From Endozoicomonas sp965208385 (GTDB taxonomy: Bacteria > Pseudomonadota > Gammaproteobacteria > Pseudomonadales > Endozoicomonadaceae), in NCBI GenBank assembly GCA_965208385.1, contig CBDBOO010000021.1:39756-103755 (forward strand): DNA of 64,000 nt, given 5' to 3'. A model generated the notes under the pieces. The model was not told the DNA's origin. It made no database searches and was given only the letters and a program-made list of their open reading frames with translations. Each line of letters opens with the position of its first letter. The stretch's first letter is position 1. Shown here piece after piece: positions 24,436 through 33,009 of the stretch. The translations under genes and the position numbers were made by a program.

Positions 24436-25956
24436 ATGATATTTGCAAATCCAGGTGATTCGGGTTCCGTTGTTTCTTTTAAAAGCCGTTATCAAAATTA
24501 CATTGGCGGCGATTGGGTCGCCCCCGTCAAAGGCCGATACTTCAACAATACAACTCCGATCACCGGAGAGATAATCTGCGAGATACCCCGATCCTCAGAA
24601 GAGGATATTAATCTTGCCCTGGATGCAGCCCATGAGGCCAGGGCTGCCTGGGGTAAAACATCCGCAACTGAGCGTTCTAATCTATTGCTGAAAATGGCAG
24701 ATCGTATTGAGCAGAATCTTGAAATGCTGGCGGTGGCTGAAAGCTGGGATAATGGCAAGGCGGTACGGGAAACCCTCGCTGCTGATATTCCGCTGGCGGT
24801 GGATCACTTTCGTTACTTTGCAGGTTGTATACGAGCTCAGGAAGGCTCGGCTGCAGAAATTGATGAACACACGGCGTCTTATCACTTTTATGAGCCTCTG
24901 GGGGTTGTGGGGCAGATTATTCCCTGGAATTTCCCGATTTTAATGGCAGCCTGGAAACTGGCACCCGCACTGGCGGCTGGAAACTGTGTTGTATTAAAGC
25001 CTGCTGAACAAACCCCTTCATCGATTCTCGTGCTGATGGAGCTGGTGGGGGATTTGTTTCCGGCAGGGGTTCTTAATGTGGTTAATGGCTATGGTGAGGA
25101 AGCCGGACAGGCTCTGGCCAGCAGTAAGCGTATCGCTAAAATTGCTTTTACGGGTTCGACCCCTGTTGGTTCAAAGATACTTCGCTGTGCTGCAGAAAAT
25201 ATCATACCCTCCACGGTTGAGTTGGGTGGAAAGTCACCCAATATTTACTTTGAAGATGTGATGCAGCATGAAGATTCATTTCTCAGTAAATGTGTTGAGG
25301 GCGCTGTGCTGGCGTTCTTTAATCAGGGGGAGGTGTGCACCTGTCCTTCCAGAGCGTTGATTCAGGAATCCATCTACGATGATTTCATCTCTCTGGTGGT
25401 GGATCGTTCTCTGCAAATTAAAAGAGGAAACCCGCTTGATACTGAGACCCAGGTGGGTGCTCAGGCTTCCAGGGAGCAGTACGAAAAGATAATGAACTAT
25501 CTGGAAATTGGGCGTAAAGAGGGTGTTGAGTTTTTAACGGGCGGGCATAAAGAAGATGTAGGTTCTGGCTTTGAAAATGGTTTCTATATTCAGCCAACAC
25601 TCATGAAGGGCTCTAATAATATGAGGGTTTTTCAGGAAGAAATTTTTGGTCCGGTGGTGGGGGTTACTACCTTTAAGGATGAGGCTGAAGCACTGGCCAT
25701 TGCGAATGATACCGAATTTGGTTTGGGTGCAGGCGTTTGGTCCAGAGATATTAATCGTGCTTATCGCATGGGTAGAAATATTCAGGCGGGTCGTGTCTGG
25801 ACTAATTGCTATCATGCTTACCCGGCTCATGCTGCTTTTGGGGGGTACAAGAAGTCAGGCGTAGGTCGTGAGACGCATAAGCTGGCATTAGAGCATTATC
25901 AGCAGACCAAGAATCTACTGGTGAGTTACGATACCAACCCTCTTGGTTTTTTCTAG
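24436..25956 (+). CDS. NAD-dependent aldehyde dehydrogenase, ExaC/AldB type
   Basis: A 506-aa tetrameric-type ALDH that oxidises aldehydes to acids. PWNFPILMAAWKLAPALAAGNCVVLKP is the cofactor-binding and active-site Asn region. FTGSTPVGSKI follows, then ELGGKSPNI with the general-base Glu, and NQGEVCTCPSRAL with the nucleophile Cys301 followed by a second Cys303. EEIFGPVVGV and GGYKKSGVGRE complete the fold. The Cys-Thr-Cys-Pro pattern is that of acetaldehyde dehydrogenases in ethanol metabolism (ExaC, AldB). Its neighbouring AraC-type regulator fits an inducible alcohol/aldehyde system, although no alcohol dehydrogenase is nearby. Confidence 0.93.
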   Translation: MIFANPGDSGSVVSFKSRYQNYIGGDWVAPVKGRYFNNTTPITGEIICEIPRSSEEDINLALDAAHEARAAWGKTSATERSNLLLKMADRIEQNLEMLAVAESWDNGKAVRETLAADIPLAVDHFRYFAGCIRAQEGSAAEIDEHTASYHFYEPLGVVGQIIPWNFPILMAAWKLAPALAAGNCVVLKPAEQTPSSILVLMELVGDLFPAGVLNVVNGYGEEAGQALASSKRIAKIAFTGSTPVGSKILRCAAENIIPSTVELGGKSPNIYFEDVMQHEDSFLSKCVEGAVLAFFNQGEVCTCPSRALIQESIYDDFISLVVDRSLQIKRGNPLDTETQVGAQASREQYEKIMNYLEIGRKEGVEFLTGGHKEDVGSGFENGFYIQPTLMKGSNNMRVFQEEIFGPVVGVTTFKDEAEALAIANDTEFGLGAGVWSRDINRAYRMGRNIQAGRVWTNCYHAYPAHAAFGGYKKSGVGRETHKLALEHYQQTKNLLVSYDTNPLGFF

Positions 25957-26050
25957 AAACTCATCGCATATGAGGATGTGTCAGTAAGTGGGCAGTGATC
26001 TTGCGGTAGTTTGATGAGAAGTGTTTGATGAAAAATGCTGGATGAGAAGC

Positions 26051-26096
26051 TTTTTTCACCCTTCAATATCATGCTGTGATGTTAAAGGGTGAAAAA
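26051..26096. terminator. Bidirectional terminator-like hairpin after the aldehyde dehydrogenase
   Basis: TTTTTTCACCCTT (26051-26063) pairs with AAAGGGTGAAAAA (26084-26096); inner AATATCA and TGATGTT add pairs. T-runs on both strands suit the convergent aldehyde dehydrogenase and dolP genes. Confidence 0.65.
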
Positions 26097-26185
26097 GGTG
26101 CTGTTAAAAATGAACTCTTAAAAATGTACGAAAGCAATTGTTCACTTACTTGCCAGCTGCCGGGAAATCATCTCCGGGAGGCGAA

Positions 26186-26764
26186 TTAATTTTTAATATA
26201 CTCAAATACCTTGACGACTCTCTGCACTCCATGAGTATCTGCAACCATTTTTACTGCGTCCTGTGCAGTTTTTGGTGTGACCAGTCCCATGAGATAGACG
26301 GTGCCTTTTTCAGTATTAATTTTAATCTGATCGGCTGGAATCTGCTCAGTGGTGATCAACGACGTCTTTATTTTAGTGGTCAGCCAGGTGTCATTGCTTT
26401 GTTGCAATATGCTTGCAGGCTCGCTTATTTCTAATTCGTTGTAGACCTGACGGACATGTTCAATATCTTTGATGGTGCTGCCGGCAAGATCTTTCAGGTC
26501 GTCACTGGGAACTTGCCCAAGCAGTAAAACGATGCCGTTGAAGCTGACAATCTTGACTCTGGATTTTGTCTTGAACGCTTGATCAGCTTTATTGATATTT
26601 ACTTTTGATATGGTTTCAATAGTTTGATCGTCGACCCAACTACCCCAGGTGCGCTCATTAGTTTTTAGCGTTATAGGGTCTTTGTTGACAGATTCGACAA
26701 TGGTTGTGCAGCCAGTAGATAAGGCTAGAAGCCCTATTAACAGGATGCTATAAACTGGTTTCAT
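26186..26764 (-). CDS. dolP: BON-domain outer-membrane lipoprotein DolP (YraP)
   Basis: A 192-aa lipoprotein with signal and lipobox LSTGC (Cys19), so it is anchored in the outer membrane. Two BON domains follow, at about residues 45-115 (VKIVSFNGIVLLLGQVPS) and 120-190 (INTEKGTVYLMGLVTPKTAQDAVKMV). In E. coli DolP binds anionic phospholipid and supports the BAM complex and envelope integrity. ATG 26764 with GGGGGA upstream is used; the frame extends a further 17 codons without signal character. It is the last gene of the lpoA-yraN-diaA-dolP run, as in Pseudomonas and E. coli. Confidence 0.94.
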   Translation of the reverse strand: MKPVYSILLIGLLALSTGCTTIVESVNKDPITLKTNERTWGSWVDDQTIETISKVNINKADQAFKTKSRVKIVSFNGIVLLLGQVPSDDLKDLAGSTIKDIEHVRQVYNELEISEPASILQQSNDTWLTTKIKTSLITTEQIPADQIKINTEKGTVYLMGLVTPKTAQDAVKMVADTHGVQRVVKVFEYIKN

Positions 26765-26826
26765 AATGATTCCCCCGCGCTTAGATCCATCTGTATTAAT
26801 ATACCGCTTTAACATGACGGAGATAG

Positions 26827-27411
26827 TTATCCTTCGGAAAAAAGAAGTTCGTCAATCAGGTCGCAGATACAATGGATAGCCAGTGTATGAACTTCCTGAA
26901 TTCTGGGTGGTTTGTCATCGGGAACACGAATCTCTATTTCCTCAGGGTGTAGCAGGCGTGCCATATCTCCACCGTCTTTCCCTGTTAGAGCGATAACCAG
27001 CACATCCCTGTCATGAGCTGCCTGTATAGCCTGAACCATGTTCTGGCAGTTACCGCTGGGAGATATTGCCAGTAAAATATCACCTTGCTGTCCCAGGGCT
27101 TTTATCTGCTTGGAATAGATTTCATTATAACTTGAGTCATTAGCTATGGCGCTCATGGTCAGACTGTCAGCACAAAGCGACAGAGCTGGCAGTGAGGGGC
27201 GTTCCCGATCATAGCGGTTCAGCATTTCAGAAACAAAATGCTGGGCATCGCCTGCTGAAGCACCGTTGCCGCAACAGAGGATTTTGCCCTCATTAAGGAG
27301 GGTCTGAACGATAATTTCCGATGCCTGTGCAATCAATGGTGGTAACACTTCTGCCGATCGAATTTTGGCATCGATGCTATCGGAAAAATGTCGGGTAATA
27401 CGTTCGTGCAT
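26827..27411 (-). CDS. diaA: DnaA initiator-associating protein DiaA (SIS domain)
   Basis: A 194-aa SIS-domain protein. GKILCCGNGASAGDAQHFVSEM is the phosphosugar-binding loop shared with the isomerase GmhA, and ILLAISPSGNCQNMVQAI and ALTGKDGGDMARLL are also conserved. The genome position between dolP and yraN marks it as DiaA, which tetramerises and helps DnaA assemble at oriC, rather than sedoheptulose-7-phosphate isomerase. Sequence alone cannot exclude GmhA activity. It starts at ATG 27411. Confidence 0.9.
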   Translation of the reverse strand: MHERITRHFSDSIDAKIRSAEVLPPLIAQASEIIVQTLLNEGKILCCGNGASAGDAQHFVSEMLNRYDRERPSLPALSLCADSLTMSAIANDSSYNEIYSKQIKALGQQGDILLAISPSGNCQNMVQAIQAAHDRDVLVIALTGKDGGDMARLLHPEEIEIRVPDDKPPRIQEVHTLAIHCICDLIDELLFSEG

Positions 27412-27459
27412 ACCTGGAGTCCTGAACTGGAAATAGGATTAACTATTTCCATCATCCTT

Positions 27460-27834
27460 TCAAAAAGCGCTTTTGATCCATTCTAAGCTGTTTTGCTGCT
27501 CGGAGTCATGGCCGGTGAAGGTAATTACATCAAATCGACATGTTCTGTGATTATGATTCGGGTGTGTTTGAAGAAAATGGGCGCTGGCTTTTCTAACTTT
27601 CTGTTGCTTGCCCCAGGTAATTGAGCTTGCTGTCGAGCCATAACGGGTGCTCGAACGCAGGCGGACTTCGATGATTACCAGTGTCTGTTCATTTAACATT
27701 ATCAGATCCAGCTCGCCAAAGCGGCATGCATAATTCCTTGCAACCAGTTCGAGGCCCTGTTTTTTTAAAAATTTCAGGGCGTCGTTTTCTGCTTTGTTGC
27801 CAGATTTACTGTTGAGTTGAAGTCGCCAGTGCAT
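27460..27834 (-). CDS. yraN: UPF0102 family protein YraN
   Basis: A 124-aa protein of the YraN/UPF0102 family with a Holliday-junction-resolvase-like nuclease fold. GNKAENDALKFLKKQGLELVARNYACRFGELDLIMLNEQTLVIIEVRLR carries the Asp and Glu of the PD-(D/E)xK fold. Its function is not established. Its start overlaps the last 29 bases of lpoA, indicating translational coupling. The gene order lpoA-yraN-diaA-dolP is conserved among Gammaproteobacteria. Confidence 0.93.
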   Translation of the reverse strand: MHWRLQLNSKSGNKAENDALKFLKKQGLELVARNYACRFGELDLIMLNEQTLVIIEVRLRSSTRYGSTASSITWGKQQKVRKASAHFLQTHPNHNHRTCRFDVITFTGHDSEQQNSLEWIKSAF

Positions 27835-29710
27835 CGTGCCTGATTGTATCTTTTTGTTTAGGGATTGGGAGTGGTTTCAGGCGACCATTCTTGAATACCT
27901 GCCACAACAGCTCCCGATGGATCTTTCCGTCGGGTGTGATGCTTAATAAACCGGTTAATCCTTCTACCTGACTACCCTGCAGGCTGATAAGTTGATGAAG
28001 TCTGGGGTATAGTCGATATGCGTCTGCACCAAGGGCATAAAGCGTGCCGTACTGTCCTCTTGACTGGCTCCAGATTTTTTTGATGTTTTGTTCAATTTGA
28101 GTGTCGGCACCCGGAATCAGCCAGGGCATAACAGGAACCCTGATACCGTTCATATCCTGATCCTGATTTTTGTTGGTTGAGCCTGAAAAAACACTGGATG
28201 TTGAATACACCGGTATGTTTCCAGCGTATTGATAGGCGAATGCGGGTTTGATTTGTCGGGCTTCTGCCGGATTGGCACCAATAAAGATCACATCAAAATC
28301 CTGACGTCTTCTTGGTTGAAATCCCAGGTTTTCTCCCAGCTTTCGACCCAGTTGTTTTGCTCTGGACTGACTCTGGTCGGTGTGAAGCATTTTACCGGCC
28401 AGCTGGCTGAATTCGGTCTTTGATTCAAAATCGGAGCTGTCTGCAATCTCTCCTCCCAGATTTAGCCAGGTTTCACTGAATGCCTTACCTGTTTTTTTCC
28501 CCCAGTCTGTATCAGGAATCAGGGTCAATACACGTCGATATCCGTCCAGATAGGCCCTTTTTGCTGCAGTATGGGCTTCGTCTTCTGAGGATAATCCAAA
28601 CTGATAAAAATGAAGCCGGGTATTCTGGGTAATAGCGTTGTCATCATCCAGGTAGTTGAGTGCCAGAACCGGTATTCGTGAATAAATATCACTTTGCAAC
28701 TTTCTTACATTACTTTTACTTAAAGGGCCGATGATCATTTCTGCACCATTATTAATGGCTTCACCGGCCAGCGTGTTGATGTCCTGGTCGCTGGTATCGT
28801 AAAAATGCAGTTCAGGCAGGTTTTCACGATTGTTTAATGCTTCATAATTTGCGGCTAACAAGCCATCACGTACGGACTTCCCAGCCTTGGCGAGGTTGCC
28901 GGAAAGAGGTAAGAGTACGGCTATCTGAGTGGCCCTGTTCATTGGGTTATTTTTAAGGCTGTCAAAATTACCGGGCAGATACACAATGGCTGGATGTGAG
29001 GGCCAGTCTCTTTTCCAACTTTGTAATCGGGTAAGTTGTTGATCCAGAGCGCTGCCAGGTTGGTAAATGAGGGCAAGCGCTACCCAGCCTTTCAGTTCAT
29101 TGTTGATCAACTGCGGGTAGATATTCTGCAAACGTTTTTCGGGAACATGCAATAGTGTTTCCCAGAATTTATCTTGCTGTTGTTGTCGCTGTATTGATGA
29201 TACGAGAGGAAGTCCGGATAACCATTCATCAAGAGAAGCCTGATATTCGCCAAACTTAGAATACGCCAGCGCACGAAGAATATGAGATTCTCCGGTTATT
29301 TTATTGTCATTACTTGTGATAACAGATTCACGATCGAGCCAGTAAAAAACATCCCAGTTCTGGTTGGTGATAGAAGCAATTCTGGCTTTCTGTAACGCCA
29401 GCTGAGCCTGAATTCTTACCGGTAACTGATTATAGGGAAGTTGATCAAGAATGCTGCTGGCGCGACCTGTATCGTATTCAAGTATCTGCTGGGTCGCCTG
29501 AAGTATTATTTCTGCTTTTTCCGGGTGGTTTTTGCCGGATGCCTTAATAAGTAATTGCTCGGCTTGTCCACTGAGATCCGATCCCGGAAGGGTGCTGCTG
29601 TCTGTTTTTTGGCTCACAGGTTGTGATGAGCAGCCTGCAAGAATAACCATCAAAATGGCAGGGATGGCCAGCGTAATAAGTCTAAAGTGTGAATTGCATC
29701 TAAACATCAT
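27806..29710 (-). CDS. lpoA: Penicillin-binding protein activator LpoA
   Basis: A 634-aa outer-membrane lipoprotein that reaches through the periplasm to activate PBP1A. The signal ends at the lipobox ILAGC (Cys27). Residues to about 260 are TPR-like helices (N domain). The rest is the LppC two-lobed domain resembling periplasmic binding proteins (TQIAVLLPLSGNLAKAGKSVRDGLLAANYE ... DVIFIGANPAEARQIKPAFAYQYAGNIPVYSTSSVF). The length is similar to other LpoA proteins. It is the first gene of the run and is divergent from rsmI. Confidence 0.95.
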   Translation of the reverse strand: MMFRCNSHFRLITLAIPAILMVILAGCSSQPVSQKTDSSTLPGSDLSGQAEQLLIKASGKNHPEKAEIILQATQQILEYDTGRASSILDQLPYNQLPVRIQAQLALQKARIASITNQNWDVFYWLDRESVITSNDNKITGESHILRALAYSKFGEYQASLDEWLSGLPLVSSIQRQQQQDKFWETLLHVPEKRLQNIYPQLINNELKGWVALALIYQPGSALDQQLTRLQSWKRDWPSHPAIVYLPGNFDSLKNNPMNRATQIAVLLPLSGNLAKAGKSVRDGLLAANYEALNNRENLPELHFYDTSDQDINTLAGEAINNGAEMIIGPLSKSNVRKLQSDIYSRIPVLALNYLDDDNAITQNTRLHFYQFGLSSEDEAHTAAKRAYLDGYRRVLTLIPDTDWGKKTGKAFSETWLNLGGEIADSSDFESKTEFSQLAGKMLHTDQSQSRAKQLGRKLGENLGFQPRRRQDFDVIFIGANPAEARQIKPAFAYQYAGNIPVYSTSSVFSGSTNKNQDQDMNGIRVPVMPWLIPGADTQIEQNIKKIWSQSRGQYGTLYALGADAYRLYPRLHQLISLQGSQVEGLTGLLSITPDGKIHRELLWQVFKNGRLKPLPIPKQKDTIRHDALATSTQQ

Positions 29711-29747
29711 AAGTCGCTATCGTCGACCCGCTTGTTTGTGTAATGGC

Positions 29748-29816
29748 CCAGAGGCTCTTGTAAGGCCAGTGGTTTTGTTGAACCAGCGGCTTTGTTGGAC
29801 CAGTGGCTTTGTTGGA
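29748..29816. repeat. 17-bp tandem repeat between lpoA and rsmI
   Basis: Three direct copies of a 17-mer (29766-29782, 29783-29799, 29800-29816; consensus CCAGTGGCTTTGTTGGA) follow one diverged copy (29748-29764). Adjacent copies differ at two to four positions. It lies in the divergent promoter region and could vary in copy number, or hold repeated regulator sites. Confidence 0.8.
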
Positions 29817-29988
29817 AAAGGTGTCCGGTCTGCGTACTGCAGATTGTACACAGGCAGCAAGGCTGAAACTATAGATGATTTGGATGTCTTTGAGTGAAAG
29901 ATTCTCTGTTGTTCACATTCTGTATGTTCAATGGAATTGAAAAAACGGTAAAATGTCACTTTGAAAGATATCTGGGAGCCGCAGTTGA

Positions 29989-30831
29989 ATGTCTGAGTGT
30001 GCATTATATATAGTCGCCACTCCCATAGGGAATCTGGGAGATATGTCGCCAAGGGCGATTGAAGTGCTGAAGCAGGTTGATATTATTGCTGCAGAAGACA
30101 CCCGTCATAGCCGTCGATTGATGAATCATTGTGGAATCGAAACCCCAATGATCCCCTGCCATGATCATAATGAGCGGCAACAGACTGAACAGATTATAAA
30201 GAGGTTGGAAAACGGCGAAACTGTCGCTCTTGTCAGTGATGCTGGAACGCCATTGATTTCAGACCCGGGCTATTATCTGGTCAGAACGGTCAGAGAGGCC
30301 GGGTTCAGGGTGATTCCTGTACCGGGTTGTTGTGCCCTGATTGCGGCTCTTTCTGTGAGTGGGTTGGCAACAGATCGATTTTATTTTGAAGGTTTTCTGC
30401 CCGCCAAGGGTTCAGGAAGGCGGAAAAAGCTGGAGCAGCTGGGGGGGCATAGTCATACCTGGGCTGTTTATGAGTCGACCCACAGGATTCTTGACAGTCT
30501 TGCTGATTTCAAAAAAGTCCTGGGTGGTGAGCGGTATATCGTTTTAGCCAGGGAGATTACCAAAACCTTTGAAACGGTTGTTGGAGGCACGGTTGATGAA
30601 GTGCTTGAGGTGTTGAATGGGGATTCCAATCAGTGCCGGGGAGAGTTTGTGGTGCTGGTTGAGGGCGTAAAAGAAGATACGGCTAAGTCCATTGATCCGG
30701 AAGCAGAAAAGATGCTGGCTCGACTGATCGAAGAGTTACCCATTAAAAAAGCGGCTGCCGTGGTGGCGGATCTTACCGGCTTTCGAAAAAAAGAACTCTA
30801 TGATTTGGCTTTGACTCTTAAACAGGCTTGA
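29989..30831 (+). CDS. rsmI: 16S rRNA 2'-O-ribose C1402 methyltransferase RsmI
   Basis: A 280-aa SAM-dependent tetrapyrrole-methylase-fold enzyme that methylates C1402 of 16S rRNA. Signatures are LYIVATPIGNLGDMSPRA, AAEDTRHSRRL, VALVSDAGTPLISDPGYYLVR and FYFEGFLPAKGSGRRKKLEQL, with the C-terminal helical tail. ATG 29989 gives MSECALYIVATPIGN. It diverges from lpoA and lies just upstream of rnpB, whose promoter overlaps its stop codon. Confidence 0.97.
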   Translation: MSECALYIVATPIGNLGDMSPRAIEVLKQVDIIAAEDTRHSRRLMNHCGIETPMIPCHDHNERQQTEQIIKRLENGETVALVSDAGTPLISDPGYYLVRTVREAGFRVIPVPGCCALIAALSVSGLATDRFYFEGFLPAKGSGRRKKLEQLGGHSHTWAVYESTHRILDSLADFKKVLGGERYIVLAREITKTFETVVGGTVDEVLEVLNGDSNQCRGEFVVLVEGVKEDTAKSIDPEAEKMLARLIEELPIKKAAAVVADLTGFRKKELYDLALTLKQA

Positions 30832-30856
30832 TAATATCTAATCTTGCAGGTATATT
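30828..30856 (+). promoter_or_regulatory. rnpB promoter
   Basis: TTGATA (30828-30833), 17-base spacer, TATATT (30851-30856). The -35 covers the rsmI stop codon. The start point would be near 30863, the first base of the mature RNA region. Confidence 0.75.
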
Positions 30857-30863
30857 CGCCGCC

Positions 30864-31242
30864 GCGAGCTGGCCGGGCAGTCGCTGTTAAAAACTTGTTT
30901 TTTTAATGGAGGAAAGTCCGGGCTCCGAAGGGTAGGACGCCAGGTAACGCCTGGGGGGCGAAAGCCTACGGAAAGTGCAGCAGAGAGTAGACCGCCTAAG
31001 TCAGCATTTATGCTGAACGGTAAGGCTGAAAGGGTGCGGTAAGAGCGCACCGCATGACTGGTAACAGTTCATGGCATGGTAAACCCCGTCCGGAGCAAGA
31101 CCAAATAGGGATCCTATAGGTGTGTACCCGCACTGGATCCGGGTAGGTTGCACGAGGTGTCTGGTGACAGGCATCCCAGATGAATGGCTGCACAAGTCTG
31201 TTTCGACAGACTGGACAGAACCCGGCTTATAGGCCAACTCGC
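30864..31242 (+). ncRNA. rnpB: RNase P RNA, bacterial type A
   Basis: The catalytic RNA of RNase P, which trims 5' leaders from pre-tRNAs. The 5' GAGCTGGCCGGGCAGTCGC pairs with the 3' GGCCAACTC to close P1. Between them are the universal GGAGGAAAGTCCGGGCTCC region, GGGCGAAAGCC, GAAAGTGCAGCAGAGAGTAGACCGCC (P4-type core) and, near the 3' end, ACAGAACCCGGCTTA. The start is taken from the promoter. The end is taken at the P1 partner, followed by a T-rich run (31245-31250) that probably terminates it. Confidence 0.95.
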
Positions 31243-31492
31243 AATTTTTTCTCTTTCAGGCGTTGGGACAGTGGATGTTGCCTGAAGATTTTCCTGAAAT
31301 GCTTAGCGTTCTTTGTAATATGTACACCTAGGTGTTTAGAGCAAATAATCATCTATTCTCTCGAAATCGTTTTCCTTTCATTTTTCTGTATTTCACCCAG
31401 ATTGTTCATTTTCAAGGCATTTTTGACATTTGTCTGAATTTCTATGGCCTTCTATACCGTCAATTTCATGACTTGCTTGATAGTTACCATGC
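31243..31492. other. Intergenic stretch between rnpB and the mra promoter
   Basis: About 250 bases, AT-rich, with the likely rnpB terminator T-run at its start. No gene, terminator hairpin or repeat seen beyond that. Confidence 0.4.
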
Positions 31493-31521
31493 TTGACGTG
31501 GATTTTACAGATTTCTATATT
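31493..31521 (+). promoter_or_regulatory. dcw-cluster promoter (Pmra)
   Basis: TTGACG (31493-31498), 17-base spacer, TATATT (31516-31521); start point near 31528. The MraZ boxes begin within a few bases of it. Confidence 0.8.
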
Positions 31522-31529
31522 GTGCTGGA

Positions 31530-31564
31530 GTGGTGTAAAGTGGATAAAAGTGGGTCATTATGGA
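31530..31564 (+). promoter_or_regulatory. MraZ operator: four TGG-type boxes at 10-bp spacing
   Basis: TGG triplets at 31531, 31541, 31551 and 31561 recur exactly every ten bases, with GTGG at the first three and ATGG at the last. Known MraZ operators are direct repeats of this kind, with GTGGG/TGGGN sequence, on one face of the helix. They overlap the start of transcription, so binding should repress the dcw operon including mraZ itself. Confidence 0.85.
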
Positions 31565-31607
31565 TTAGTGATTCAATTTATATTTAAAATTCCAGGGAGA
31601 GTGGAGT

Positions 31608-32063
31608 TTGTTTCGCGGTGTCAACGCTATCAATCTCGATGCCAAAGGGCGCTTGGCTGTACCTACCCGATATCGGCAGGTATTGCGGGATCGCTGTGAT
31701 GGACGGTTGGTAGCCACTATAGATACCGATGAAACCTGTTTGTTGATTTACCCGCTTGATGAGTGGGAGTGCATTCAGGAAAAAATTGAGGGGCTTCCGA
31801 GCTTTCATCCGATGACTCGTCGAATTCAGCGACTTCTGATCGGTCATGCTACTGATATCGATATTGATAGTAATGGCAGGATACTGGTGCAGCCACTGTT
31901 GCGTGACTACGCCAAATTGCAAAAGCGTTGTATTTTGCTCGGTCAGGGTAAAAAGTTCGAGTTATGGGATGAGAGTTGCTGGAATGAGCGACGCAATGAA
32001 TATTTAAAAGAGGCCAGTGAGTCGGAAGATATTCCGGTCGAATTGCAGTCAATATCTTTATGA
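31608..32063 (+). CDS. mraZ: Transcriptional repressor MraZ
   Basis: A 151-aa AbrB-fold protein that binds DNA as a ring and represses the dcw cluster. Both SpoVT-AbrB-like halves are clear: FRGVNAINLDAKGRLAVPTRYRQ and, later, GHATDIDIDSNGRILVQPLLRDYAKL, then FELWDESCW. The start is TTG at 31608, with GGGAGAG six bases before; ATG is absent near the conserved FRG. Its stop overlaps the rsmH start (ATGA). Confidence 0.97.
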   Translation: MFRGVNAINLDAKGRLAVPTRYRQVLRDRCDGRLVATIDTDETCLLIYPLDEWECIQEKIEGLPSFHPMTRRIQRLLIGHATDIDIDSNGRILVQPLLRDYAKLQKRCILLGQGKKFELWDESCWNERRNEYLKEASESEDIPVELQSISL

Positions 32064-33007
32064 GTGAAGTAAACAATAGAAAGGGCTCAGGAAGTCCTGA
32101 ACATATCACAGTTATGCTGAATGAGGCCGTTGACGCTCTGATCACCGAACCTGATGGCGTGTATGTGGATGGTACTTTCGGTCGTGGCGGACACAGTCGT
32201 TGTATTCTGGAAAAACTGACTCCTGCAGGCAAGTTGTACGGCATCGATAAGGATCCTGCTGCCATCATCACGGCTAATGAGCTTGAAGCTGATGATAAAC
32301 GATTCTCTATTTATCATGGCTCATTCACTGAAGTGGATCAGGTGAATGGTGAAGATAAGGTGGATGGGATATTACTTGATCTCGGTGTGTCCTCACCGCA
32401 GCTGGATGATCCGGAACGAGGCTTCAGTTTTATGAATGATGGACCTCTTGATATGAGAATGAATCATTCAATGGGTGAAAGTGCAGCAGAATGGCTTGCC
32501 AGGGCTGAAGAAAAAGAGATCAGTCAGGTCATCTGGGAATACGGTGAAGACCGGTTCTCAAGGAGAATGGCCAGAGCGATTGTACGGGAACGCGAACAGG
32601 AGCCCATTGTTACGACTAAAAGGCTGGCTGAAATTATTGCATCTTCCTGTCCAAGACGTGAAAAGGGCAAGCATCCGGCCACAAGGGCGTTTCAAGCAAT
32701 ACGGATTCATATAAATCGTGAGCTGGATGACTTAAGGGATGTACTTGATCATGCCCTGGAAAAGCTCAAACCCGGTGGTCGGCTTGTAGTGATAAGTTTT
32801 CATTCACTGGAAGACAGGATAGCCAAACGGTTTATCCGGAAACAGGAGAAAGGTGACGACTTGCCTAGTTGGTTGCCAATCCGTGAAGATCAGTTGAATA
32901 AAAGAATGAAGAGTCTGGGTAAAGCCATAAAACCCAGTGCAGAGGAGGTGGCTGCCAACCCGCGGTCACGCAGTGCAATAATGAGAGTCGCTGAGAAATT
33001 GGCCTGA
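32060..33007 (+). CDS. rsmH: 16S rRNA N4-cytosine methyltransferase RsmH (MraW)
   Basis: A 315-aa SAM-dependent enzyme that methylates C1402 of 16S rRNA at N4; RsmI, encoded nearby, adds the 2'-O methyl to the same base. HITVMLNEAVDAL, VDGTFGRGGHS (SAM loop), LDLGVSSPQLDDPERGFSF and RAFQAIRIHINRELDDL are the family blocks. It starts inside the mraZ stop. Confidence 0.97.
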   Translation: MSEVNNRKGSGSPEHITVMLNEAVDALITEPDGVYVDGTFGRGGHSRCILEKLTPAGKLYGIDKDPAAIITANELEADDKRFSIYHGSFTEVDQVNGEDKVDGILLDLGVSSPQLDDPERGFSFMNDGPLDMRMNHSMGESAAEWLARAEEKEISQVIWEYGEDRFSRRMARAIVREREQEPIVTTKRLAEIIASSCPRREKGKHPATRAFQAIRIHINRELDDLRDVLDHALEKLKPGGRLVVISFHSLEDRIAKRFIRKQEKGDDLPSWLPIREDQLNKRMKSLGKAIKPSAEEVAANPRSRSAIMRVAEKLA

Positions 33008-33009
33008 TT

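Noticed and set aside
29748..29816. A short CRISPR array
   Set aside because: The 17-bp units are directly adjacent with no spacers and no cas genes occur in the window.
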